A stretch of DNA of 64,000 nucleotides from positions 17,079,001-17,143,000 of the forward strand of contig NC_092198.1 in the NCBI RefSeq assembly GCF_043641665.1, in the 5' to 3' direction. The notes beneath the pieces are model-generated. The model made no database searches, was not told the DNA's origin, and worked only from the letters and a program-made list of their open reading frames with translations. Source of the DNA: Enoplosus armatus (Eukaryota > Chordata > Actinopteri > Centrarchiformes > Enoplosidae). The position numbers and the translations under genes are program-made. The first letter of the stretch is position 1; the number at the start of each line of letters is the position of its first letter. Below are positions 1 through 9,630 of this stretch, piece by piece.

Positions 1-48
1 TTAAATCTAATTGCCCGTCCATCTCCCAGTCTCTCAGATTTCTCCCAG

Positions 49-219
49 CCTGTGTCCTTTGAGAATGCCGAAATCGGCCAGTGCCCCAACCTCGCCCCTC
101 CACCACCTCCACGTATTCTGCCAGAAGAGGAGGAGCTCGAGAAGGAAAAGGAGGAGACGAAGCCACACAGTCCTCCACCGACCCCAGCCCCTGTTGCACC
201 ACCTCCAGGTCCTCCTGCT
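49..219 (+). CDS. lama2: lama2 exon: end of LG3 and start of LG3-LG4 linker
   Basis: The exon has 57 codons and is phase 0 at both ends. The acceptor is TTTCTCCCAG and the donor GCT|GTAAGT. It reads PVSFENAEIGQCPNL, the last strand of LG3 with its cysteine, then a poly-Pro stretch, a charged Glu/Lys stretch (EEEELEKEKEET) and more Pro/Ala. The charged stretch has no RXXR furin-type motif. Other AGs just upstream (at 28 and 36) make the exact acceptor slightly uncertain. Confidence 0.87.
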
Positions 220-3200
220 GTAAGTGGCTCAAATTAACGTGGGAACACACACGACCTTCGACTACTAAACACTCATGGGCATAACTTTCATCATTAATAT
301 TTTTCAACAGAAAGATGCCAAGGTATCAAGGTAGAAATGAATTAAACATGTGAGTAAGTGAGGGATATTCATATTACACCAGATGGTCTTTATTGACAGC
401 AATATAATGGCCATTACTTTTTTTTAAGCTGTTGGCACATGTACATACAGAGGCACATATATAGAGATACAGTAGAGGAAAAAGAAGCCCATATGCCAAT
501 ATACACACACGTTTACAAAAGTGCACACGTCCTATTCCACCATATTCTTTTATTTCTATCATACGGTTACTCACACATACACACACAAACACACACCTAC
601 TTCTCTCTGATGGAATGCAGCCGTGGCCTCGTCGTGTTAGCTTAACGCTTCATCACATAGCAGTTGTACAGCCCATTAACTCTTCTTTATAGTCCCTTTA
701 GCCTTGAGCCACTAAACTCCACCTCTGGCAACCTGTCATGCTATGCAGAGCCACGGCGCTACGCTAGGCTAACTGTGCATGCCATTTATGCTTTATGAGC
801 CCACAGGAGCCAAGACACTCTCCGCTAACATTTAGCTACTATGCTAAGAGGCTGGTAGGAAATGAGTCATCCACATCATACCCTTAGCATAGGGATAGGC
901 AAGATATATTTCACATATTTAATATGTTATAAGCCTTACAGCAGTCATAGGTTATCAGTTACCCAGTTACCTGCTAAACTGCACCTCTAAAAGGACATTG
1001 ATCATGAAGCACAGAGCCAAAGAGATATGCCAGTTTAGCTGTGGGTTTGTTGCTTTATGGGCTGTAAGTTAATCTGCTTTATGATATACAGTAGACTACA
1101 GGCTGTGAGAATCCACAGCTCTTTGAGTCCCCATCTACATTTTAACAGATTCCCTGCAGTAAGTATCTTCATGATTCATGTTTTGTTTGTTGGGTATTTT
1201 GTTAATGTTGATCCTGTTGACTCTTGGAACAGCTTTCCATTATGGCCGCAACAAATTACAATATACAAGCAAATGTCTCACCAGACTAAAGAGGAAAATG
1301 GAAGGTATTTTTAAAAAGGTTTTAGGCCTTCAGAGGACATGACCTTTACTCCACCAGCATTACTTTTTGCAGATTATAGAGAAGGCCTTCGACTGGCCTT
1401 CGTTCCAAAGTGCAGTTTTTTGCATAGAGTGTGTCTTTCTTTGATTGTTATGACAGGCTGAAACACGACACTGGGTTATTCTGGTGATATTCTAAGCTAC
1501 TTGGTTATTATGCAATTTGAAGGCCTTGTAGTCATTTATTCATGACTAAATTTGTAGAGACAGATACATAAACAAATCTTTCTTGAGCAAAACGTGGTCA
1601 CGTGGCCATTTTTGTGTTTTAATGGATCATGTCATGTAGTTAAACACATGATGATTATGAAACCTCACTTTATAATGCCAGTTTTATAATTGAAGGGCAC
1701 AGTAAGCACATTTTAAATTTCTATTTTGAAAGAGTTGTGCTGCTGCACCACGTGACAGAGCTCTGCACACAGGTTGCAACCTGCATTTTTCATCAACAGC
1801 AAAAGTTTATTGTCAGACTGAAGAAGTAAGTTGAATCACAGCTGACAGTAAACAACAGGCTCAGCATGTGCTTGAACAAAGAGGCTTCTTTATCTCCCAC
1901 TTTTCTGTCACAACATATTCTGTTCTTCTGATTCTTGAGATAGTTGTGAGCGCCAATTTAGATGTTGAAGAGGCTCTATAAAGGGCACCTTTACAAGCTT
2001 CAGTGAACCTCTGAAGAATAAGATTCAGACTTCAGATTTCACTTTTTAAGAGTGTAATTCTTTTTTACTTGCTGTTCTGATTGATGATATCATGACAATT
2101 GCCTCTAATTAGCCTTTTGAATGGCAGCGCTCTAATTTCCCTCAGTCACACTGAAATTCAACATTAACAAAGTACAGCGTTGGTTCTCAGCTCCAGTACA
2201 AGATGTTATGGTTTACTTACTTATTCTTCTCCAGAGGTAACAAAATCTAACATGATCAGAGTCTAAGAGGGAAGAGAACCACTTTTATTTCATATTGTTC
2301 AACGTTCTTATAGTAATTATGCTTCAATTCAGGGTAAAAAAAAAAAAAAAGGGAGCTGGAGTCAAAACGTTTCTCCATTGCTTCATTAACTTCTTCAACC
2401 TTTTATGTGTATGACATCATTGCCTGCCTGTAGCCGATTGGAGGGCTGTGTGCTTGTCATAAACACTGTCACCATTCTGGCTCTGTGGCTGCCACTAATC
2501 CCCTTCCTTCCCGCTCCCCGACTGCTGACCTGCAGGAGGCCACGCCCCCTCCCACACCTGCTGCCACACCTGCTGCCGCTGCCCCGCCCACCACTAAACA
2601 GGAGCCCAGCGCTGACATGGTACACACACACACACACAAACTCACAGTAAAGGCTGGTAATATTCTATATTTTTTTGTTAACCAAATCCAACAATGCGTC
2701 TCTCAAAACTTCTGACTTCTTTACATTGTCTGTGACACTCAGCTCCAAGGCCATTGGTTCCTTTCGAAGATGTTAATCTTTAAAAATGACTATTCTTACT
2801 TGCTCTCTCCATTTACCTTCATGTCTTTTTGCAATCAATCTAGAATATTATAATTTACGGACATTGAAGTTCAGGTGGACGAGGAGGTTTTCTCATAAAC
2901 CCTGTTATGGGATGATAGATTATTCCTGTTTTCCATTTAAATTGTATTTCTTTCTTAATTATTTTCAGTTTGAACCTATTTTCAGAGAGAAAGTCAGTTG
3001 AGTAAAGCTTTCCAACATCCATCTACCTGGTCTATTTGTACTGAGCTGCTTTGTGCAACCACAGTCCTCAAACAGTGGCCACTGACCAGCTCTACTTGAG
3101 CAGCTGGAGGTTACTGCAAGTGCTTTGCCCAAGAGCCCTTGACATTAGTTATTGAGAGAAGGGAGAGCCTTACTCGTTTAAAACCCAGTTGCTGACTCAC

Positions 3201-6200
3201 ATTATAGCTATTTCTTTTCAGGTGATTTAGTTGTTTACAGATAATGCTCAGAGATGCCTGCCTCCTTAGGATCTTGCAATTTTAGAGGTGTTGCATCTGC
3301 AGTATTAGTTGCCTTAAGCCTTTATAGTTTAATTTCAAGACCAAACTTTGAAACACTATTAAGCAATACAGTGACCAGTGGCATATACTTTAGGAACATT
3401 GCACAGTCTTTTAAATGGGTCCTGAGTTGAGCAGTAAAACATTTGGAGCTAAAGCTTATTACTACTAAAGAGTAGCTTCTCCAACATACAATAAGCAGAC
3501 TGGAGACTTTTGATCTCTCAACTCTAACGACACACACAAAGTCCTGATTAAATGACTTCTGATTCTATTGGTGTGACCTCCAACCAAAGACTAGCCATTC
3601 TGAATGGAAGACCGTCTTCCTATTGTTAGCTTAATGGAAAGACGCAGAGGGGATGAGAGAAGGGGGGGGGGGGAGAAGAGGAGGATGAAAGAGGATAGAA
3701 GACAGAGAGGGGAGAGAAAAGGTGCAGCCATGGAGGAAGAGGAGGAAAGAGAGGGGTGAGTCTTTCTGAACAGAGCGGCGCCCGCCTTTTGTTGGCTTAA
3801 TGGAAAGACGGAGGAAAGGAAGCGGGAGAAGAATGAAAGGAGAGGGAAGGAAAGAGCTTCTGAGCAAGTGACATCTCCTTTTGTTAGATAGGGAGAGAAT
3901 GAGAAAGAGCAAAAAAAAAAAGAAGAGGGAGGTTGAGGAGGAGGAGCGGATATGAGGACAGAGCACGATAAGAGGTGAGTGTCAGCTGTAACAATGCAAG
4001 GTCACGGTGTGGGGAATGTCTTCACTTGAAAGAGAACAAGAGAGGAGAGGAGATTAAGACAGACACACACACACAGATGCTGTCCCTCTCTAACTTTGTC
4101 TCAAAATGACACTGGAGGTATGGCAAAGCAGCTTTGTTACTTAATAGGAGATGTATTTAAGAGAGGAAAGGAGAGGGCCCAGAAAGGAGAAAGAGGAGGT
4201 TTGGAGGAAAGGAGGAGAAACAAAGGAATGTGTAATAACTGGGGCAGAACAGGTGAGGACAGAGGGGAGGTATTAACAATTAGTGAGAAGCAGTGATGGT
4301 GGAGAACAGGTGAGGAAAGTAGAGAAGATGGAGGAGAGAAGGACATAAAGAACGGCAGGAGTGGGTGATAGAAAAGAAATGGACAGGCTAAGAAACAGGT
4401 GAAGGTGGAGGAGATAGGACAGTAACATGTGTAGGAGAGAGGAGAGGAGATGAGATGGTAGGGCAGGAAAGGAAGAAGACGAGAGGAAAAAGATGAAGGG
4501 ACGATGAGATGGGAGGAGAGGAGATACGGCAAGGTGGAAAAAGTCAGAAAGAGAACACTAAGCAAAGGTGATTAAAAAAAGATAGAGAGCGAATGAGAGG
4601 GGAGGGGGCTTAAAGACGGTTGTGGGAGTGGAAAACAGGAGGAAAAGTAGCAGAAATTGGAGTGGAAGACACAATAGGATAGTGGAGGACACAATAGGAT
4701 AGAAGTACTAGATCAGGAGAGGTGGAGGAGGAGGGAATAATGAACGGTGAGGTGAACAGGACAGGAAAGGAAAGAACTGAAGATTAACAAAAATGTGAGA
4801 CAGTGAGATGAAAGGAGACGTGAGAATGAGGGAGTGGAGAGGAAAAGAAAGTAGTAGCAGATGGGAGGACAGGAGGAAGACTTGGACAAGGATAATACAT
4901 ATATATGAGGGAGAGGAGGCATAAAGGAATAAAGAAGAGGCAAGTGGAAGAAAGAAAACTGCAGGAGAAAGGAAGTAAAAAGAAAATAGTCATAAAGTAA
5001 GATGTCTTTACTTGTATTACAACACTGACACCCTCTGGTCACTGGCTGTTCTGCGCCCTGTAAAATGACATGGGGCACAGTAATACTCCAACACTTTGTT
5101 TACCCTGCTGCCAAATATCTGGTTCAGATGAAAAATGAGAATCAAACTGTGGGGAGGGTCCACTGATTTGAAAACAGTGTCAGCCAAATCCACCTTGCCA
5201 TTATCTGATTTCAGGGGTTGAAGAAGAAAGAAAGATGATTTTACAGATATATGCTTTATCTCACTAGGACCATCTGAAATATTCCGCATGGTAATTTGCA
5301 CTCATTTGTTTGAAATTAAAACATATACCATTTTTTCATTGCACATCCCAGACCGCACTTACAAATCTACATGAATTCAATCTCCTGTGGACTCTTCATT
5401 TATCTGTTTTATATAAAGAACAGTTTGATGACCCATTTTGACTGACCAGCCCTTTAGGTCCCTACAGATCAGAAACCCTATTAGTGTGATTGACGTGTTC
5501 TGCTCAGGTGTTAAGGTTCCTGTTGACAAGAGGCAATAGGAGCAGTGCGGCGAAACCCTGTCAGAGTAACTGACATGTTATGTCCAATCTCCAGGATTCA
5601 TGTGCATCAGCTGTGGCCCCGACAGCGCTCGAGAAGGCCTATCAGTTTGGACTGACCAGGAACAGCCACATGAGCTTTGCTTTTGATGACACTAAAGTCA
5701 GAGAGAGGTATGTATTCGGAATAAATAATCACGTTATTGTTTTATTTTGTGGTACTGCCCGTCACCGCAGTGCGCACAATGCTGCTTGTAAGATTCAGAT
5801 TTGTATTTTAAGGTGGTACACAGTGCAAGTTATAAAGCACCTGCTGAAATTTCCAGCACTGGCACTGCAGCAGCAATGATACATTTTCATCTAAATCAAA
5901 ATTTCCAAAAATGTAAATATTGCCAAAATGATCTTCATTGTATGCACAGATGGTGAAGTATTCAAATCTTTTACTGCAATATAAAAATACCACATACTGT
6001 ATTACAATCAGAAGTGAAATCCTATGTAATCATATGTGCTGTGTTTCTACTCTAAGGTTTGTGTTTGTATGTGTGTCTCAGGTTAATATTAGAGTTTGAG
6101 CTGAGGACGAAGGAGGAGTCTGGTCTCGTTCTCTACATGGCAAGAATCAACCATGCTGACTTTGTTTCTATCCAGGTATCCATTTGCTGCTCTGACTGTC

Positions 6201-9200
6201 ATTCGATAAGCTTCAAGTTTTTCCCAAAGTTCCAGTTATCTTCAAACGTTTAATTCATGTTGGTCTAGGATAACACAAGTTGCTTCTTTGGGTCTTAAAC
6301 ACAGCCTAGACTCTATTTCACCACCAGAACACGGCAGAAGTTATGACTACTTTATCCAAAAAACAGAAAAATGTGACTGTGGCTGGATTTGTTTGATTAA
6401 TGCTGTCTCTCTCTGTGTCCTCCTGTAGATCAAGGACGGACAGGTTTGTCTGGGTTATGATCTTGGTCATGGAAACACATCCGGCTGCGTCCCCTTCTCC
6501 ATCAATGATGGGAACTGGCACAAGGTATAACAGTCTTTCATTCATGCTTTGTGCTAGACAGATTGTCCATTTCTGAATTTATTCGCTATGAAGGAAAAAC
6601 CTTTAACTGAAATTCATTTATAACACGACAATACTCTTCATTTCTCTGTGTATACATATGAATATACATACTTTAAGATGGTGTTCATTAGATGGTTTAA
6701 GATAGTTATTATTTACTGATATTTATAGAGGTTCGATGGCAATTCGGGGCTTCTCTTTAGTTGCGGCAGCTGCTGTTGCTATATACATCAAGTCCTGGAG
6801 AGTCGTTTGTCACATTAATGAATACTAAATCTTCATTTCAAGTGACAGCACACGAAGACAACATATAGTCTCTGTTGATACTGTGAAAGGACTGTACTTC
6901 TCTGTCTAAATGCCCCCCTGTTCAATGTCGATCCATCTCCTTTCATTCTTTCTTTTTTTCCTCTCAGATTCGTGTGAGTCGTAACAAGCAGAGAGGTCTA
7001 CTTGTGGTCGATGGGCGATACAGTAAACAGATGATCAGTCCAAAGAAGGTGATGATCCAGTAATAAACATCACATCGTATAGCCGTGCCATAAAGGAGTG
7101 TTTTATTGTTGCATTAATGATTCATCTTCTTCTTACCAGGCTGACCTGTTAGACGTGGTGGGAATTCTGCACGTTGGCGGATTACCAAAGAATTACACCT
7201 CCAAGAGAATAGGACCGGTAAAAAACAAAAACCACATACATGTCATCCCAGAGTGCCATATTTCTTTTTAGTACTTCAACTAGTTTCAGTTCAATTCATT
7301 CACTTTGGTGTGGCTCCAGTGTCAGTCTCTGCTGAACACTGACTGGTGGGTGTTTTTGAATGATTTTGTTGGATGGAACCAAACGTTCTCTTTCTCGAAT
7401 CCTAGATTCTCTACAGTATCAACGGATGTATCCGTAACTTTAAGATGGTGGGAGGTCCTGTAAGCACTAAAGCAGCTGCTACAGGTAATGAATTTGTATT
7501 GTATTTACGATTGCACACGTCACACGCTTGTAACTATCAATAATTGGGTTACAATCATCATTGTTGTTTATCTTAAATATATTTTGATGTTTGTCCTCTT
7601 TCCCTTTGCCTAGGTCGCTCTGAGGCCGTCATTGAGGACTTTAAATTGAACATGGCCACGCCCACCGCCAGTCACATGGTAGGAAGATGCTTTGTTGCTA
7701 CTGAGACAGGCACCTATTTTGAAGGCACTGGCTTCCTGAAAGCAGGTGAGATGAGACACTGACGAGCCACTTGCATGCTGCAGATTATCTGTGAAATCTT
7801 GCCAGCATGTTGTGGGTGTCTAACAACACCTTAGCAGCTATGTAACCACCTAACAGTGTCCTACAAACCATTTAGTGTAACAAGTTTTACTCGGGGAGAA
7901 AGCACAATTAAATGTTCTTGTTCTAAAGGTGAATAATAATCTCTCTCTCTCTCTAGTGTCTTCTTACAGAGTGGGTCTCGATGTGTCGATAGCATTAGAG
8001 TTCAGAACAAGCAGAACCAATGGAGTGCTTTTGGCTATCAGTAACCAAGCCAACGATGGACTGGGACTAGAGATCGTCCAGGGCAAGGTATGTCTTATGT
8101 CTGTCTGTTAAATAATAAAGTGCAGAGACTGGAAACGGGTAGCCTGGCTTTATCCAACGGTAACACAATCCCGCTATCAGCACCTCTGAAGCTCACTAAT
8201 TAACACGTTATAGCTCGTTTGTTTAATCCATAAAAAACTGAAATGTAGAAACAGCAAATTCACCATTTTATGCAGAGTTATGTGCCAAATGTCTTGACTC
8301 TGAGCAGTTGCCAGTCAACCAGCAGAGGCTGTGTCTGCTCTTAGCCAAGAAACAGCCCGGCACATAATCCCCCCTCCTAAAATGGCGCGTTATCATTTTT
8401 ACGCTTAAGGTTTTATGTGGATTAAACAAAGGGATCGTAAGCTGATTTTGTTATGTTGGACAGAGCCAGGTTAGCTGTTTCCCACGCTTTCCATTCTTTG
8501 TACTAAGCTAAGCGGCTGCTGGCTGTAGCCTTATGCTGTGTTCTGACTACCGGTGACATGAAGCTGAAACCAATCATATTTATATTTATTTATTTCCGGT
8601 CCCCTTCTCTCTCCACACAATTAGCATTAGCAAAATCTAGGTACCGCATATGCTAAAAAACATTGTTTGCAATACGACAGAACAATACAGGTATAAAAAT
8701 ATAGAAATGGATAGCTTGATAATGACAAAAAATGAAATGTTACTCCCCCCCACACTAGCTGCTCTTCCATGTTGACAACGGAGCTGGACGAATCACAGCG
8801 GAGCACATGCCTGAGGGGGAGGGCTTCTGTGACGGCCAGTGGCACTCTGTCACTGCCACCAAGCTTCGCCACAGGGTGGAGCTGGTGGTCGACGGGAAGC
8901 AGAGCCAAGCAGAGAGTCCTAACGCACGCTCCAACACATGTGACACCAACGACCCCATCTACGTCGGGGGATATCCTGGTAAGACTGCCTTCTAACACAC
9001 AGGAATTGTAAACTTTTATGGTAAAAACTGATAATACTGTACAGAGAAGTCATAGACGCTGCAGGGGGGGGGGTAGCCAATTGTGGACTGTGTAACTGTT
9101 TTATTTCTCTTAGATGGAGTTCGTCAGGCAGCTCTCTCCACCAGCACTTCCTTCAGAGGTTGTTTGAGGAACCTGAAGATCACCAAGGCTTCTAAGACCA

Positions 9201-9274
9201 TGGATGTGCAGTTCAACAAGGCTCTGGAGATTAAAGGAGTGCAGCCTCTCTCCTGTCCTGCTGTAGCTGCCTAA
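49..9274 (+). CDS. lama2: laminin subunit alpha-2, C-terminal part (LG3 tail to stop), 12 exons
   Basis: This is the 3' end of a laminin alpha chain, a secreted basement-membrane protein. The exons are 49-219, 2536-2619, 5595-5707, 6082-6175, 6429-6524, 6968-7048, 7140-7217, 7406-7484, 7614-7745, 7957-8087, 8759-8978 and 9114-9274. They sum to 1440 nt, which is 479 codons plus TAA, with every junction in phase and GT-AG. Residues 1-13 end LG3, 14-95 are a Pro/Thr-rich linker, about 98-292 are LG4 and about 300-476 are LG5. Signatures that point to alpha-2 rather than alpha-1 are FDDTKV, MARINHADF, ISPKKADLLDVVG and GVQPLSCP at the end. Each LG keeps its C-terminal cysteine pair (GCIRN with GRCF, GCLRN with LSCP). 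Known role of the family: alpha-2 LG4-5 binds the matriglycan of alpha-dystroglycan in muscle and nerve. The 5' part of the gene lies outside the window. Confidence 0.95.
220..2535 (+). other. lama2 intron, no gene seen
   Basis: This intron separates the two linker exons. I see no coding exon on either strand. It holds short CA-rich stretches near 485-600 and a 15-A run at 2336-2350. Confidence 0.7.
2536..2619 (+). CDS. lama2: lama2 exon: second linker exon
   Basis: The exon has 28 codons and is phase 0 at both ends. It starts after TGACCTGCAG and ends GACATG|GTACAC. The peptide begins EATPPPTPAATPAAAAPPTT, a low-complexity mucin-like segment with several Thr next to Pro. The donor is weak and runs straight into a CA repeat. 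Because the exon is symmetric, it could be skipped without breaking the frame. Confidence 0.85.
2622..2638 (+). repeat. (CA)n next to a lama2 donor
   Basis: A CA dinucleotide run starts two bases into the intron, overlapping the 5' splice site region of the 84-nt linker exon. Confidence 0.9.
3655..4990. repeat. polypurine (GA-rich) tract, about 1.3 kb
   Basis: The plus strand is overwhelmingly A and G across this intronic stretch, built from degenerate GGAGA/GAGGA/AAAGA units. It is least pure near 3960-4140. A run of about 12 G begins at 3662. A 20-bp unit is tandemly duplicated at 4661-4680 and 4681-4700 with one mismatch. Several minus-strand open frames rich in Leu, Ser, Pro and Phe here are by-products of the pyrimidine-rich strand. 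Confidence 0.85.
5595..5707 (+). CDS. lama2: lama2 exon: start of LG4
   Basis: The exon has 37 codons plus 2 nt, between AATCTCCAG and AGAGAG|GTATGT. It reads ...LEKAYQFGLTRNSHMSF, then AFDDTKVRE. The RNSH and FDDTKV motifs are diagnostic of alpha-2 LG4. The AG| end joins the G of the next exon to give Arg. Confidence 0.96.
6082..6175 (+). CDS. lama2: lama2 exon: LG4
   Basis: The exon has 1 nt plus 31 codons, between TGTGTCTCAG and ATCCAG|GTATCC. It encodes LILEFELRTKEESGLVLYMA and then RINHADFVSIQ. The family-typical LG core is EFELRT...SGL.YMA. Confidence 0.96.
6429..6524 (+). CDS. lama2: lama2 exon: LG4
   Basis: The exon has 32 codons, phase 0 on both sides, between TCCTGTAG and CACAAG|GTATAA. 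It encodes IKDGQVCLGYDLGHGNTSGC and ends in INDGNWHK, the conserved LG strand that carries the NDG.WHK motif. It contains two cysteines, in QVCLG and SGCVP. The human alpha-2 sequence as I remember it lacks both at these positions. Confidence 0.96.
6968..7048 (+). CDS. lama2: lama2 exon: LG4
   Basis: The exon has 27 codons and is phase 0 on both sides. It starts after CCTCTCAG and ends AAGAAG|GTGATG. It encodes IRVSRNKQRGLLVVDGRYSK and then QMISPKK. ISPKK continues in the next exon as ADLLDVVG, as in alpha-2. Confidence 0.95.
7140..7217 (+). CDS. lama2: lama2 exon: LG4
   Basis: The exon has 26 codons and is phase 0, between TTCTTACCAG and GGACCG|GTAAAA. It encodes ADLLDVVGILHVGGLPKNYT and then SKRIGP, including the conserved LG motif VGGLP. 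Confidence 0.96.
7406..7484 (+). CDS. lama2: lama2 exon: LG4 C-terminal strand
   Basis: The exon has 26 codons plus 1 nt, between CGAATCCTAG and GCTACAG|GTAATG. It encodes ILYSINGCIRNFKMVGG and so on. The cysteine of GCIRN is the first partner of the LG4 disulfide. Confidence 0.95.
7614..7745 (+). CDS. lama2: lama2 exon: LG4-LG5 junction
   Basis: The exon has 2 nt, 43 codons and 1 nt, between TTTGCCTAG and AAAGCAG|GTGAGA. It contains HMVGRCFVATETGTYFEGTG. GRCF is the second LG4 cysteine, and GTYFEGTGF opens LG5. Confidence 0.95.
7957..8087 (+). CDS. lama2: lama2 exon: LG5
   Basis: The exon has 2 nt plus 43 codons. Its acceptor follows a (CT)n tract ending CTCTCTAG, and the donor is GGCAAG|GTATGT. 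It encodes VSSYRVGLDVSIALEFRTSR and then TNGVLLAISNQANDGLGLEI, the LG5 core. Confidence 0.96.
8088..8758 (+). other. lama2 intron filled by a foldback repeat
   Basis: This intron lies between two LG5 exons. Most of it (about 8120-8545) is a foldback repeat, described in its own entry. No coding exon is seen. Confidence 0.75.
8120..8545. repeat. foldback repeat (long inverted repeat) in a lama2 intron
   Basis: The left arm (about 8120-8285) and right arm (about 8335-8545) are imperfect reverse complements. TTTGTTTAATCCATAAA on the left pairs with GGATTAAACAAAG on the right, and GTTATGTGCC pairs with CGGCACATAA. AGCCTGGCT... on the left pairs with AGAGCCAGGTTAGCTG on the right. It belongs to the same family as the elements at 15050, 36450 and 59116. 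The outer ends appear truncated. Confidence 0.75.
8759..8978 (+). CDS. lama2: lama2 exon: LG5 core
   Basis: The exon has 73 codons plus 1 nt, between CACACTAG and TATCCTG|GTAAGA. It encodes LLFHVDNGAGRITAEHMPEG and, further on, FCDGQWHSVTATKLRHRVEL and NTCDTNDPIYVGGYP. VDNGAGR and TNDP.YVGGYP are typical of LG5 in alpha-1 and alpha-2. Confidence 0.97.
9114..9274 (+). CDS. lama2: lama2 terminal coding exon
   Basis: The exon has 2 nt, 52 codons and TAA, after the acceptor TTTCTCTTAG. It encodes DGVRQAALSTSTSFRGCLRN, then a Lys-rich stretch and KALEIKGVQPLSCPAVAA. The GCLRN and LSCP cysteines form the LG5 disulfide pair. The ending GVQP.SCP supports alpha-2 over alpha-1. Confidence 0.97.
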
Positions 9275-9630
9275 CAGAGTACCACAGAGCTTGCACTTCT
9301 CCAAGGAGCTACATAGGGCACAATGTTTGTATAACAATAACGTAAAGGCATCCCACTTGTTGACTAGAACCTGTATAGCATGTACCTACCTGTGGTAAAA
9401 TACAAGCACACTGTTCGCAGAAAGACACATGGTGCAGTTTTCGAAGTGTAATAGGCTTGTCACGCTGCATGTTCTCAGTCCAGGGCTATCCTTAGCTCTG
9501 GGCTAACTTACTCACCTGCCGTGTTTAGTTCATTTTCAGCAAACTCAGGGCTAAAGGCGCTCCAGAGAAAACCACTCAAACTTCACGTACAGTGTAAGGC
9601 TCTGGTCAATAAATCTATAATGGCTACAAA
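9275..9630 (+). other. lama2: probable lama2 3' UTR
   Basis: This sequence follows the lama2 stop and runs to just past the first canonical polyadenylation hexamer. The exact end cannot be read from the sequence. Confidence 0.6.
9608..9613 (+). terminator. AATAAA polyadenylation signal of lama2
   Basis: This AATAAA lies 334 nt after the lama2 stop. It is the first on this strand past the stop codon. Confidence 0.55.

Noticed and set aside
4137..4565. 142-codon minus-strand open frame
   Set aside because: Its Leu/Ser/Pro/Phe composition is what any frame through the polypyrimidine strand of the purine tract gives. There is no domain, start context or splice context.
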